Notes: a model not told the origin generated them from the sequence alone. Positions 11,219-20,618 are shown, counted from the stretch's first letter. The stretch: 64,000 bases of DNA from Solirubrobacteraceae bacterium (GCA_030447275.1 JAUJPF010000005.1:62001-126000); one strand, 5' to 3'. Numbers and translations: made by a program.

Positions 11219-11980
11219 CTACCACCGGCGGCGCGACGCGCTCGGCCGGACCGGGCGCCTCCGGCCCTCCCCGTCCGCCGGCTCGGCGGCGAACTGGTAG
11301 CCGACGCCGAAGTGTGCGTGTGGATGTACCGCCACGCCGCATGGCGCCTTCTCGAGCTTCTGGCGGAGCCGGACGAAGACGTCGACGCTGCGGTCGCCGC
11401 GGGCCATCGCGTAGCCCCACACGCGCTGGTAGATCTCCTCGCGCTCGAGCACCCGGCCCTCCGCTGCCGAGAGGAGCTGGATGAGCTCGAACTCGCGCCG
11501 GGTCAGGTCGAGCGAGTGCTCGCGGACGTAGGCCTGGAAGTGGTCGGCGCGGATCGTCAGCTCGCCGCTCAGGACCGGCTCGGCCGCCGCGGCGGCGTCG
11601 GCCGCACGGCGGCGCCGCACGACGGCCTCCACGCGCGCGATGACCTCCTCCGGATGGCACGGCTTCGTCATCCAGTCGTCGGCGCCGAGCCGCAGCCCCC
11701 GCACCCGCTGAGCGACCGAGGACTGGCCGGTGCAGACGACGATGCCCAGCCCCGGCAGCTCCGCGCACACGGCCTCGAGGTACTCCCACGCCTGCGGGCC
11801 GAGCACGGCGAGGTTCACGACGACGGCGTTGACGCGCATCGCGACGAGCTCCGACGTCGGGACGGGGCTCGCGAGGACCCGGTGCTCCCACCCCGAGCGC
11901 TCCATGCGCTTGCCGAGGACCTGGAGGAACCCGGAGTCGACGTCGATGACGGCGACTCGAAGGGGTGGCTGATCGGTCAT
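11219..11980 (-). CDS. OmpR/PhoB-family response regulator, aspartate-less receiver
   Basis: The 253-residue protein has a receiver-like domain (about 7-120) and a C-terminal winged-helix DNA-binding domain (about 140-235; REFELIQLLSAAEGRVLEREEIYQRVWG, then DRSVDVFVRLRQKLEK and FGVGYQF). In the receiver, D13/D15, the switch Thr in VVCTGQ and the Lys in MTKPC are present. The position that normally holds the phosphorylated Asp is Asn56 in VVVNLAVLG. It probably binds DNA without classical phosphorylation, or responds to another signal. It lies downstream of phoU on the same strand, 152 bases away, which suggests control of phosphate genes. No partner histidine kinase is in the window. The last 15 or so residues are Arg/Pro-rich and may be unreliable. 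Confidence 0.85.
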   Translation of the reverse strand: MTDQPPLRVAVIDVDSGFLQVLGKRMERSGWEHRVLASPVPTSELVAMRVNAVVVNLAVLGPQAWEYLEAVCAELPGLGIVVCTGQSSVAQRVRGLRLGADDWMTKPCHPEEVIARVEAVVRRRRAADAAAAAEPVLSGELTIRADHFQAYVREHSLDLTRREFELIQLLSAAEGRVLEREEIYQRVWGYAMARGDRSVDVFVRLRQKLEKAPCGVAVHPHAHFGVGYQFAAEPADGEGRRRPVRPSASRRRW

Positions 11981-12035
11981 CTCGGAGAGGAGGCTAGAGG
12001 TCGAGGACGACGGGGCGGGCGCCAGGGGCGAGAGA

Positions 12036-12052
12036 TGTCACAGGTTGTTCAC
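12036..12052 (+). promoter_or_regulatory. Possible weak PHO box before regulator gene
   Basis: TGTCAC at 12,036 and GTTCAC at 12,047 are 11 bases apart, the spacing of actinobacterial PHO-box direct repeats. They lie 56-72 bases upstream of the regulator start at 11,980. The repeat reads opposite to the gene and has only two units, so this is weaker than the sites near 16.6 and 17.0 kb. Confidence 0.3.
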
Positions 12053-12132
12053 AAGTGGGCGACGGAAACTGCCGGTCTGAGCGGGAATACACCGCGACCG
12101 ACCGCCCGTTGCGGGCGCGAACGCGCCGCCTC

Positions 12133-12819
12133 TCAGGGCCGCGGCACGGAGCTGTCCGAGAACTCCCGGAACAGCCCGGTCACCACGAACGCCACCTGCT
12201 CGCCGATGTCGACCGCGTTGTCGCCGATCCGCTCGAACGCCCGCGCGACGAGCGTCATGTGCATCGCCCACTCGCGCGTGTCGTAGTCCTCCCCCGCGTC
12301 CAGCGCGAGCTGGAAGATCTCGCGCTGAAGCCGGTTGACGTCGCGATCGCGCGCGACGAGATCCTCGGCCAGGGCCACGTCGCGCCCCGCCAGCGCCCCG
12401 CGCGACTGGATCACCTCCGCCCGCGCGAACCGCCCCATCTGCGACAGCCGCTCCACGATCTCGTCGCTGCGCGGCGGCTCGTGGCCGCTCAGCGGCAGCA
12501 GCTTCGCGATGTTCACGCACTGGTCGCCCATCCGCTCGACGTGCTTGATGATGTGCAGCAGCGCGGCGACGAGCCGCAGGTCGCCCGCGACCGGCGCCTG
12601 GAGCGCGAGCAGCGACAGGATCCCCTGGTGGACCTCCAGGTAGCGCCCGTCGATCCGGTCGTCGTCGGCGATGACGAACTCGGCGAGCTCGACGTCCTGC
12701 TCGTCCAGCGCCTCGATCACCCGGTCGACCTGCTCGACGACGAGGTCGATCCCACCGAGCACCGCCGTCTCGAGGTCGGCCAGCTCCTGCTGGAACTTCA
12801 GCCGATGGGGGCCCGGCAT
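12133..12819 (-). CDS. phoU: Phosphate-specific transport accessory protein PhoU
   Basis: This 228-residue protein is of normal PhoU length. It consists of two helical PhoU repeats (about 20-105 and 122-207) with acidic metal-binding stretches such as EFVIADDDRID and EDLVARDRDVN. PhoU normally binds metal clusters and restrains Pst transport and Pho signalling at the inner face of the membrane. The ATG at 12,819 shares its A with the pstB stop (TGATG), so translation is coupled. Hydrophobic helix patterns and the motif HVERMGDQCVNIAK are typical. The gene closes the pstSCAB-phoU operon. Confidence 0.95.
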   Translation of the reverse strand: MPGPHRLKFQQELADLETAVLGGIDLVVEQVDRVIEALDEQDVELAEFVIADDDRIDGRYLEVHQGILSLLALQAPVAGDLRLVAALLHIIKHVERMGDQCVNIAKLLPLSGHEPPRSDEIVERLSQMGRFARAEVIQSRGALAGRDVALAEDLVARDRDVNRLQREIFQLALDAGEDYDTREWAMHMTLVARAFERIGDNAVDIGEQVAFVVTGLFREFSDSSVPRP

Positions 12820-13688
12820 CAGCCGAACTTCCCGGTGACGTACTCCTTGGTCCGCTCGTCGTCCGGGTTCGTGAAGATCTTCTCGGTCTCCGCGTACTCG
12901 ACGAGCCGGCCGACGCGGCGCCCGCCGTCGAGATCGACGTTGAAGAACGCGGTGCGGTCCGAGACGCGCGCCGCCTGCTGCATGTTGTGCGTGACGATGA
13001 CGATCGAGTACTGCCCGACGAGCTCGAGCATGAGGTCCTCGATCGCCGACGTCGAGATCGGGTCGAGCGCCGACGCCGGCTCGTCCATGAGGATCACGTC
13101 GGGCTCGATGGCCAGCGCCCGCGCGATGCACAGCCGCTGCTGCTGGCCACCCGACATGCCGAATGCGTTGGTCTTCAGCCGGTCCTTGACCTCGTCCCAC
13201 AGCGCCGCCTTGCGCAGCGACCGCTCGACGATGTCGTCCATGTCGTCCTTCATGCCGAGCACGCGCGGGCCGAAGGCGACGTTGTCGTAGATCGACTTGG
13301 GGAACGGGTTCGGCTTCTGGAAGACCATCCCGATGCGCTTGCGCACCTGCACCGGGTCGACGCCGTCGGCGTAGAGGTCGACGCCGTGGTAGAGCACCTT
13401 CCCGCGGATCGACGCGCTGGGGATGAGGTCGTTCATCCGGTTCAGGCAGCGGATGAGCGTCGACTTCCCGCAGCCCGACGGGCCGATGAACGCGGTGATC
13501 TGGTTCTTGTAGAGCTCGAACGAGACGCCCGCCACGGCCGGCACGTCGCCGTAGCAGACCTGCACCCCCTCGAGCGCGAACACGGCCTCGCGCGGCACGT
13601 CCGGCCGCGCGACGTCGCGCTCTGCGACCTGCGTCGACAGGTTCGGTGTGACGGGCGGCTTGTCGGTCACGCGGTCCACTTCTATCAC
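12819..13688 (-). CDS. pstB: Phosphate ABC transporter ATP-binding protein PstB
   Basis: This 289-residue ATPase powers phosphate import through PstCA. The Walker A motif GPSGCGKST is at residues 69-77, the signature is MSGGQQQR (Met in place of the usual Leu), Walker B is [13 protein letters not shown], and the switch His is in VTHNMQQA. The GTG at 13,688 overlaps the pstA stop by four bases (GTGA). That start gives a polar N-terminal extension of about 35 residues before the core, longer than most PstB; an internal GTG six codons on is possible. It is fourth in the pst operon. Confidence 0.95.
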   Translation of the reverse strand: MIEVDRVTDKPPVTPNLSTQVAERDVARPDVPREAVFALEGVQVCYGDVPAVAGVSFELYKNQITAFIGPSGCGKSTLIRCLNRMNDLIPSASIRGKVLYHGVDLYADGVDPVQVRKRIGMVFQKPNPFPKSIYDNVAFGPRVLGMKDDMDDIVERSLRKAALWDEVKDRLKTNAFGMSGGQQQRLCIARALAIEPDVILMDEPASALDPISTSAIEDLMLELVGQYSIVIVTHNMQQAARVSDRTAFFNVDLDGGRRVGRLVEYAETEKIFTNPDDERTKEYVTGKFG

Positions 13689-14623
13689 CACTTGCTCTCG
13701 TACTTGTTCCTTAGCCAGATCGCGACGCTGTTCATGAGCAGCAGGACGACCATGAGGACGAGGATCCCGGCCGCCGCGAGCTGCTGGAACTCCGGCTGCG
13801 GGCGCGAGATCCACTCGAAGATCTGGATCGGCATCGCCGTGTAGATCGAGTCCGGTCCCGAGGGCGCGAACGCGACGAAGCTGGCGGTGCCGATGACGAT
13901 CAGCGGCGCCGTCTCGCCGATCGCGCGCGACAGCGCGAGGATCACGCCGGTGGCGATGCCGGGGACCGACGCGGGGAGCACCTGCTTCCAGATCGTCTGC
14001 CACGGGGTGGCGCCCAGCGCGAGCGAGCCCTCGCGGATCGACGGCGGCACCGCGCGGATCGCCTCGCGCGCGGCGATGATCACGACGGGCAGGACGAGGA
14101 GCCCCAGCGTGAGCGCGCCGGCGAGCACGATCGGGTCGCCCTGGCCGAGGCCGAAGACGTCGACCGGGCCGCGCACGATGAACGCGAGGCCGAGGATGCC
14201 GTAGACGATCGACGGGACCGCGGCGAGGTTCTGGATGTTCACCTCGATCAGCCGGTTCCACCACTTCGTGTCGTCGGCGTACTCCTCCAGGTACACCGCC
14301 GCGGCGACGCCCACCGGCACGATGAAGAGGATGCACAGGCCCATCAGCCACAGCGTCCCGATCAGCGCCGGGTAGATGCCGGAGATGTCGGGGTTGAACG
14401 ACGACGAGTTCGTCAGGAAGTCGAAGCTGAGCTTCTTCGCCCCGTCGAGGCCGACGTCGAGCAGGAGCGTGACGAGCATCCCCGCGCTGACGAGGATGCA
14501 CGACAGCAGCAGCGCGCGGAACAGGCCGCCGCGGACGCGGTCGCTGCGCGACGCGGGATCGATGGCCGCGCCGCCGCGCGCGCGGGCGCCGGTGGTCGCG
14601 ACGTCGGTGGCGGCCGCGCTCAC
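13685..14623 (-). CDS. pstA: Phosphate ABC transporter permease PstA
   Basis: This 312-residue inner-membrane permease has about six membrane helices. An Ala-rich cytoplasmic N-terminus precedes the first helix ([21 protein letters not shown]). The EAA-loop motif is in [26 protein letters not shown], followed by [12 protein letters not shown], typical of PstA. The GTG at 14,623 overlaps the pstC stop (GTGA). The 3' end overlaps pstB in the same way. It forms the translocation channel with PstC. Confidence 0.95.
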   Translation of the reverse strand: MSAAATDVATTGARARGGAAIDPASRSDRVRGGLFRALLLSCILVSAGMLVTLLLDVGLDGAKKLSFDFLTNSSSFNPDISGIYPALIGTLWLMGLCILFIVPVGVAAAVYLEEYADDTKWWNRLIEVNIQNLAAVPSIVYGILGLAFIVRGPVDVFGLGQGDPIVLAGALTLGLLVLPVVIIAAREAIRAVPPSIREGSLALGATPWQTIWKQVLPASVPGIATGVILALSRAIGETAPLIVIGTASFVAFAPSGPDSIYTAMPIQIFEWISRPQPEFQQLAAAGILVLMVVLLLMNSVAIWLRNKYESKW

Positions 14624-15549
14624 TCGTACACCTGCCGGAAGCGCCGCACGAAGCGGATCGAGATCGCGTTCATCAGCAGCGTGAGCAGGAACAGCAGCGT
14701 CCCGACGGCGAAGATCGTCTCGTAGCCGATCGAGCCGACCGGGACGTCGCCCTTCGCGGTCGCCGCGATGAACGTCGTCATCGTCTCGACCGACTCGCGC
14801 GGGTCGGCCGTCAGGTTGGGCTGCTGCCCGGCGGCGATGAGCACGATCATCGTCTCGCCGATCGCCCGCGACGCTCCGAGCACGATCGCCGCGACGATCC
14901 CCGACAGGGCCGCCGGGAACACCACGCGCGTCGAGACCTGGAGCTTCGTCCCGCCCAACCCGAACGCGCCCTCGCGGAGGCTGCCGGGCACGGCCGACAT
15001 CGCGTCCTCGGAGATCGACGCGATGGTCGGGACGACCATGAAGCCCATGATCACGCCGGCGCTCAGCGCGTTGAAACCGGCCAGCGGCTCGCCGAACAGC
15101 GGCTTGAGCACCTCGGGCGTGAAGAAGAGGAGCGCGAAGTAGCCGAAGACGATCGTCGGCACGCCGGCCAGCAGCTCGAGGACCGGCTTGACCGCCTTGC
15201 GGACGCGCGGCGTCGCGTACTCGGCGAGGTACACCGCGGCGCCGAGGCCGATGGGGATCGCGACGGCCAGCGCGATCGCGCTGATGAGCAGCGTCCCGGT
15301 GACGAGGGGCAGCACGCCGAACTCCGGGTCGGCGAAGAGCGGCGACCACTCCCTGCCGGTGAGGAAGCTGCCGAGCCCGACCTCGCCGAAGAAGCCGATC
15401 GTCTCCTCGAGCAGCGAGAAGACGATCCCGGTCGTCGTGAGGACGGACACGAGCGCGGCGAGGAAGAGCAGGCCCTTGATGGCCTGCTCCCCCCGCCGCT
15501 TGCGGGCGACGCCGAGGACGTCGGAGACGGATGAGCTCGGCGTCGCCAC
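14620..15549 (-). CDS. pstC: Phosphate ABC transporter permease PstC
   Basis: This 309-residue permease starts at GTG 15,549, ten bases past the pstS stop. About six helices are visible, the first in [22 protein letters not shown]. The conserved stretches [25 protein letters not shown], the EAA loop [23 protein letters not shown] and [13 protein letters not shown] identify PstC. It pairs with PstA to move phosphate delivered by PstS. No frame damage is seen here. Confidence 0.95.
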   Translation of the reverse strand: MATPSSSVSDVLGVARKRRGEQAIKGLLFLAALVSVLTTTGIVFSLLEETIGFFGEVGLGSFLTGREWSPLFADPEFGVLPLVTGTLLISAIALAVAIPIGLGAAVYLAEYATPRVRKAVKPVLELLAGVPTIVFGYFALLFFTPEVLKPLFGEPLAGFNALSAGVIMGFMVVPTIASISEDAMSAVPGSLREGAFGLGGTKLQVSTRVVFPAALSGIVAAIVLGASRAIGETMIVLIAAGQQPNLTADPRESVETMTTFIAATAKGDVPVGSIGYETIFAVGTLLFLLTLLMNAISIRFVRRFRQVYE

Positions 15550-15559
15550 GCTGCGTGCC

Positions 15560-16530
15560 TTAGGAGGCGGCTCCCGAGACCGCCGACTTGGCCTCCGTCG
15601 CCTGCTCGTCGCTCATCGGGACGATCTGCGCCGCCTCGGCGATCGAGTCGTAGTTCTCGACGATGTAGTCCATGAACGCCTTGACCTCCGGCTTCTTCAT
15701 GGCCTCGGCCGACGGGTACATGAACAGCGGCCGCGAGAGCGGCTTGTACGAGCCGTCCTGGATCGTCTCGTTGCTCGGCTTGACGCAGCCGTCGCCCGCG
15801 TCGACGCCGACCAGGTTCAGCTTGTCCTGGTTCTGCTCGTAGTAGGAGAAGCCGAAGTAGGCCAGGCCGCCCTCGTCGCCGGACACGCCCTGGACGAGCA
15901 CGTTGTCGTCCTCGGACGGCTGGTAGTCCTTGCGCGTCTTGCCCTCTTCGCCGTTGACCTCCTCGGTGAAGAACTCGAACGTGCCGGAGTCGGTGCCGGG
16001 GCCGAAGAGGCTGACCCGTGTTCGGCAGCTTCGCGTCGACGTCCGAGTAGCTCTTGGCCTTGTTCGTCGCCCACAGCTGCTTGAGCTGCGCGGTGGTCAT
16101 GCAGTCGATCTCGAGGCTCTTGTTCGTGACCACGGAGATGCCGTCGTTGGCCACCCTGGACCTCGGTGAAGTCGACCCCGCCCTTCTTGCAGAGCACCTC
16201 CTCGTCGTCCTTGATCGGCCGCGAGGCGTCGGAGATGTCGGTCTCGCCGGCGCAGAACTTCTCGAAGCCGCCGCCGGTGCCGGACTGGCCCACCGAGATC
16301 TGCACGCCGCTGTTCTGCGACATGAACTGCTCGGCCGCGGCCTGCGCGAACGGGTAGACGGTCGACGAGCCGTCGATGCGGATCTGGCCCTGCAGGTCGG
16401 CCTGCTGCTGGCCGGTGCCCTGCGTCGAGGCGCCGTTGCCCTCGGAGGCTTCGTCCTCGCCGCAGGCGGCGACGCCGAAGGTCAGTGCGCCACAGAGCGC
16501 GAGGGTGGTCAAAGCACGAGTTGGGAACAT
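15560..16530 (-). CDS. pstS: Phosphate-binding lipoprotein PstS, two frameshifts in consensus
   Basis: This is the extracytoplasmic phosphate receptor of the Pst system. It opens with a lipoprotein signal (MFPTRALTTLALCGALTFGVAACGE), then IRIDGSSTVYPFAQAAAEQF, GQSGTGGGFEKFCAGETDISDASRPI and the downstream FGPGTDSGTFEFFTEE and DGSYKPLSRPLFMYP motifs of PstS. The frame breaks near 16,155 (a stretch of Gs after FTEV) and near 16,016 (ACGGGTCAGC). Removing one base at each point restores a protein of about 323 residues. All binding-loop motifs are intact in sum, so I read these as sequencing errors. A PHO-box-like repeat lies 58-75 bases upstream. Confidence 0.9.
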
Positions 16531-16566
16531 GACGCAGGACTCAAGCGGCCGGCGTCGACGATCCTG

Positions 16567-16929
16567 TTACGTGCCTGTGGCCTGGTTGTGAAAGGTGTGT
16601 GAAAGCTCGGCCGAGAAGCGGTAGCCGAAGCCGACATGCGTGTGGATGAAGCGCTGGCCCGGGAGCGCGTCCTCGAGCTTCGTCCGGACCTTGTGGACGT
16701 AGACGTCGATCGAGCGGTCGCCGTCGCGCAGCGCCGAGCCCCAGACGAGCTCGTACAGCTCGCGGCGGCCGACGATGCGGCCCGCGCGGGTGGCGAGCGC
16801 CACGAGCACGCCGAGCTCCCGCACCGACATCGGGACGATGCGACCACCGGCGGAGACGAGCCCCTCGCGAGGCCGGATCTCGATCTCGCCGACGCGGAAG
16901 ACGTCGCCGTCGTGAGCGGCAGCAGCCAT
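16567..16929 (-). CDS. Stand-alone OmpR/PhoB-type winged-helix regulator
   Basis: This 120-residue protein consists of a short N-terminal strand region (VFRVGEIEIRPREGLVSAGGRIV) and a Trans_reg_C winged helix (VRELGVLVALATRAGRIVGRRELYELVWGS, DRSIDVYVHKVRTKLEDALPGQRFIHTHVGFGYRF). There is no receiver domain. The start ATG at 16,929 fits the domain boundary. It is the first gene of the pst operon, 36 bases before pstS, and diverges from the DUF47 gene across a triple PHO-box-like repeat. It probably regulates the pst genes or its own promoter. Its DNA-contact region resembles those encoded at 11,219 and 17,654. Confidence 0.85.
   Translation of the reverse strand: MAAAAHDGDVFRVGEIEIRPREGLVSAGGRIVPMSVRELGVLVALATRAGRIVGRRELYELVWGSALRDGDRSIDVYVHKVRTKLEDALPGQRFIHTHVGFGYRFSAELSHTFHNQATGT
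16588..16604 (-). promoter_or_regulatory. Candidate PHO box upstream of pstS
   Basis: Two GTGAAA hexamers start at 16,588 and 16,599, exactly 11 bases apart; on the pstS strand they read TTTCAC. Streptomyces PhoP boxes are 11-bp direct repeats built on GTTCAC, which is family knowledge. The site overlaps the last codons of the wHTH gene and lies 58-75 bases before the pstS ATG, suited to an internal phosphate-controlled promoter. Confidence 0.6.
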
Positions 16930-16976
16930 CGTGCGAGGACGATGGCGCTCGCGCGACCGCCCGCCGTTACGGAGCG

Positions 16977-17004
16977 GTGAACCGTCTGTGAAAGGCCCGT
17001 GAAC
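16977..17004 (-). promoter_or_regulatory. Candidate PHO box, three 11-bp direct repeats
   Basis: GTGAA occurs at 16,977, 16,988 and 16,999, each 11 bases apart; on the minus strand these read GTTCAC, TTTCAC and GTTCAC. This matches the layout of actinobacterial PhoP/PHO boxes. It sits between the divergent wHTH-pst operon (start 16,929) and the DUF47 gene (start 17,044), so it could govern both. The GTG at 16,999 belongs to this repeat, which argues against using it as the DUF47 start codon. Confidence 0.65.
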
Positions 17005-17043
17005 GAGGCTGTCGAACCCCGCGTGCGCGTCTACGGTGCGTGC

Positions 17044-17670
17044 GTGGGCCTCGTCCGTCGCGAAGTGGACACCGTCGTGCTCGACCTGCTCGAGGACTCG
17101 GGCCGCAACCTCCAGCGCGCGAGCATCCTCCTGCGCGACCTGCTGACCGAGTTCCCGGAGCACATCGAGCTGGCACGCGAGCTGAAGGCCTGCGAGCACG
17201 AGGGCGACCGGATCACGCATGACGTGATCCACCGGCTCAGCCGCCGCAACGGCCACCGCCCGCCGTTCGACGCGTCCGACGGGCACGCGCTGGCGACGGC
17301 GCTCGACGACGTCGTCGACTACGCCGAGCAGGCCGGCGACTGGCTGGGGCTCTACGGCGTCGAGGGCCCGATGGAGCAGGCGATCCAGATGGCCGTGGTG
17401 CTGGTGCAGGCGAGCGACCAGATCGCGCTCGCACTGGCCACGCTGCGCACCGAGGGCGACCTCGGGCCGCACCTCGTCGAGATCAACCGGCTCGAGAACG
17501 AGGGCGATCGAATCCAGCGCGACGCGGTCGCGTCGCTGTTCGCCAACGGGATCGACCCGATGGTCGTCATCCGCTGGAAGGACATCTTCGACTGCCTCGA
17601 GTCGGCCGTGGACGCGGCGGAGACCGTCGCGCACGTGCTCGAGGGCATAGCCCTCAAGCGCGGACGCTGA
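17044..17670 (+). CDS. DUF47/PhoU-like phosphate regulator
   Basis: This 208-residue all-helical protein of the DUF47 (PhoU-related) family has characteristic acidic repeats: KACEHEGDRITHDVIHRLSR in the first half and NRLENEGDRIQRDAVASLF in the second, then PMVVIRWKDIFDCLESAVDAAETVAHVLEGIALK. DUF47 proteins usually accompany Pit-type phosphate transporters and are thought to regulate them. Here no pit gene follows; the gene instead diverges from the pst operon. I chose GTG 17,044 over the upstream GTG at 16,999 because the latter lies in the PHO-box repeats. The 3' end overlaps the convergent wHTH gene by 17 bases. Confidence 0.85.
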   Translation: MGLVRREVDTVVLDLLEDSGRNLQRASILLRDLLTEFPEHIELARELKACEHEGDRITHDVIHRLSRRNGHRPPFDASDGHALATALDDVVDYAEQAGDWLGLYGVEGPMEQAIQMAVVLVQASDQIALALATLRTEGDLGPHLVEINRLENEGDRIQRDAVASLFANGIDPMVVIRWKDIFDCLESAVDAAETVAHVLEGIALKRGR

Positions 17671-17986
17671 GCTGCGCCGCGACGGCCACGGGAGCCGGTT
17701 CCGGCGCGTAGCGGTAGCCGATGCCGAAGTGGGTGTGGACGAACACGAACCCCGGGCAGACGTCGGCGAGCTTGCCGCGCACCTTGCGCACGAAGACGTC
17801 GACCGACCGGTCGCGCTGGGCCATCCGCCCGCCCCAGACGCAGTCGTAGATCTCGGAACGCGTCAACACCCGGTCCGGGCGGGCGGCCAGGCAGTGGAAG
17901 GTCTGGAACTCGCGCACCGTGAACGGCACCCGCCTCCCCCCGACGAGCACCTGGTACTCGGTGGGCCGGATCTCGATCTGGATCAT
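17654..17986 (-). CDS. Second stand-alone PhoB-type winged-helix regulator
   Basis: This 110-residue protein is almost only a Trans_reg_C domain: IQIEIRPTEYQVLVGGRRVPFTVREFQTFHCLAARPDRVLTRSEIYDCVWG, DRSVDVFVRKVRGKLADV and FVHTHFGIGYRY. It has no receiver. ATG 17,986 is preceded by a strong GGAGGAG site and overlaps the stop of the upstream gene (ATGA), so the two are co-translated. It resembles the wHTH protein encoded at 16,567 closely enough to suggest a duplicated regulator. The DNA-binding helix is intact. Confidence 0.85.
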   Translation of the reverse strand: MIQIEIRPTEYQVLVGGRRVPFTVREFQTFHCLAARPDRVLTRSEIYDCVWGGRMAQRDRSVDVFVRKVRGKLADVCPGFVFVHTHFGIGYRYAPEPAPVAVAAQLSVRA

Positions 17987-20542
17987 CCCTCCTCCGCTGC
18001 GTCGGCACCCTGCGCCTTGTCGAAGGCGCACCGGAACTGCTCGGGTTGGGACACGGGCCGCGAGCCGGCGAAGCCGCCCTTGTCGCCGTTGTCGTAGACG
18101 GTCACGTACTGGAGCGTCTCGGGAGCGGGGTTCGCCGGCTGGGGCGCCGGATCGGGCTCGCCCGCGCGCGGATCGCCCCGCGAGCCGTCGCTCACGCCCT
18201 GCGAGCCAGCGCGCTCGCCACGGCGGCGGGCGGCGCGGGCGCCGAGCGGCGGCGGAGGCGGCACGGGCGGCGGCGGCGACGCAGCCGGCGCCGGAGCGGG
18301 AGCCGGCGGCGGCGGCGGCGGGACGGGACGGCCGCCGGCCGCGCGAGCGGGCGGGCCTCGACCGGGCGCGTGCCGCACGGGCGCTGCACCGTCCCCGCGA
18401 GGACCGTCACGACCGTGGAGTACGACAGGCCGCCGCTGCGGACCGTGACCGTCGTCCGCCCCGGGTTGAACGCGCAGGGCCCGAGGCGGGATCGCCGACG
18501 ACCCGGTCGCCCTCCAGCAGCGGCTTGCGCAGGTTGCTGGCGGAAGCCGATCCTGTTTGACGAAGTCGCCCACCGAGGGTCGGACGACGCGAACGTGTAC
18601 CCGGCGCGATGCGGGTGCCGCAGGTCGCCTGGAGGCACGGCTCGGGAGGCATCGCGACGTACGGATCGCCGCCCGGCGGCGCGGGGTTGCCCGCCCGAGG
18701 TCACGGACCCCAGCGGTCGCCGCCACCGGCCGGCGGCCGAGCGCCTGGAACAGCGCCGGCCTGCTGCGGCGCAGCAGCGTGCCGTCGGTCGCCTGGAGGT
18801 CAGGTCCTCGATCAGCAGCACGAGGCGCGCGCGGAAACCGCCGCGCGGTTGGTGCGCGGGTCGCGGCCGGCGACGTCGACGTCTACGAGCAGCCCCGGGT
18901 CGCCGAACAGCGTGTCGGGCTCGTCGCCCTGCGCGTTGACGATCGGCGAGCGGTAGCCGAGCGTGCCGGTGCCGAACGACGGGATCGTCTCCGCCGCCCT
19001 GCGGGATCGGGTGCGCGCGGTTCTCCTCCGGGCGCTCGAAGAGGTACGCGGACGCCCCTCCCTCGACGAGGATCCGCGCGACCTCGTCGCCGTCGCTCGC
19101 GGCCTTGAGCCGCGGCGCGAAGCGCGTGTTGAGGTCGCGGCTGCCCATGACGATCGCCGGGATCCCTCGCGTCTTCGCGTCGGCGAGGACGTCGCGCAGC
19201 CAGGCCGCCCTGACCTCCGGCTCCGCGGGGACCTTGGTGGGATCGACTCGGCGAGCGACCCCGCGGAGTTGTCGATGACGATCACCCGGACGACGCCGGT
19301 CGGACCGTCCGAGTCGAACGCGTAGTGCGTGCGCGCCGCCGCGGTCCCGCCGCCGACCGGTGTGACGCCCGGCAGCAGCAGCGGCGGCGCCCAGCGGCGC
19401 CGGGTGCTGCGCGAACGCGCGGGAAGGCGGCCGACCCGCCTGCGACGTCGCCCGCCGACACCGCCGCGAACACCGGAAGCTCGCCGCCGGAGAGCAGCGT
19501 CGCGTAGCGCTCCATCCTCGCTCGGCGGCGTCGGGCCGGAGCCCGGCGCAGCCGCCCGCCCGTGTAGAGGAGCGCTCGCGGCCCTCGGGGCGCGCGGCGA
19601 GCTGTCGCGCGCGCTCGATCGCTGCGCCGAGCGACCGGTCGGACCGATCGCCTGCGCGGCGAGGTCGGCGCAGCGCTCCTCGCACTGCGCGTGCCCGGCC
19701 ACCGCGGCGGGCCCGGCCGGCGGCAGCGCGACCTCCGTCCCGGCCGCGGGCGCGCCGGGGCGCGGTCGGCCTCCGGGAGCTGGTCGGCGATCGGGTAGCG
19801 CAGGCGCGCGATGGCCGAGACGACGGGGCGGACGCGCTCGGCGTCGCGCGTGGCGGCCGCCGCCACCGCGGTCAGCCCGACGAGCGGCTGGTCGCTGAAC
19901 CGCCAGCCCGACGAGGCGGAGTCGCGCACGAGGACGAGCTCGCGGCCCGCGACGACCGCGCCGCCGTCCGGCAGCCCGGCGGCGGCGAGCAGCTGCGGCG
20001 GCTCGGTCCGCGGCAGCGAGTCGAGCAGCGCCTGGACGCCCGCGTCGACGCGCCAGCCGCCGCCGTCGTTGACGAGGACGCCCTGCTCGGCGACCGCGAT
20101 CGCGTCGTCCCCGGCGAAGGCGAGCGACCAGAACGAGGCCCGCTCGAACCCGGCGGGCAGCGGCTCCTGCGTCCACGTCTTGTCGTAGCGCAGCAGGACG
20201 CCCTCCGTGCCCGCGGCGTAGCCGCGGAAGGGGTCTCCGGGCCGGAACGCGATCGCCTGGAGGTTGCCCTCGAAGCCGACCGGGGCCGCCGGGTCGCGCT
20301 CCCACAGCCCGGTCTCGCCGCGCCAGAGCCACATGGCCCCGAGGTCGCCGACCGCGTGGGCGCGCTGAGCCTCGGGCCAGGCGACGCCGCGCAGCGTCGG
20401 CCTCGCGACGAAGCCCGCCGAGCTGAGCAGGAACTCGCGCTCCCACCCGCGCTCGGGCGCGAATCGCGCGACCGCCCCGTCGTGCCCCACGGCCAGCGCG
20501 CCAGGCGGTCACCGCCGCTTCACCATGCCCGGGCTTCTCCAT
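17983..20542 (-). pseudogene. Large protein with propeller-like and phosphoesterase-like parts, many frameshifts
   Basis: One long minus-strand gene can be followed through at least six frame changes. The N-terminal 400 or so residues (20,490 to 19,290) contain repeated motifs such as GVAWPEAQRAHAVGDLGAMWLW and NLQAIAFRPGDPFRGYAAGT, like a beta-propeller or sialidase-type repeat. The middle contains VRVIVIDNSAGSLA and AWLRDVLADAKTRGIPAIVMG, resembling a calcineurin-like phosphoesterase region. The end has VTVRSGGLSYSTVV, a Pro-rich tract and ETLQYVTVYDNGDKG. The stop at 17,983 overlaps the downstream wHTH start. No signal peptide is found at 20,542, so the 5' end may be lost. Errors or decay cannot be told apart here. 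Confidence 0.6.
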
Positions 20543-20618
20543 CGTGCCATCGTCGCCTCGCTCTAGTTCTCGTCCGCACCCCGCCGTGTTCAGTGGCGGT
20601 GGATATCCGTGGACGACT

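Noticed and set aside
11032-12286. Plus-strand frames over the PhoB-like regulator
   Set aside because: They are antisense to a well-supported regulator and have no motifs.
16999-17043. Alternative start of the DUF47 protein at GTG 16,999
   Set aside because: The codon is part of the PHO-box-like repeat and the added residues are not family-like; GTG 17,044 fits better.
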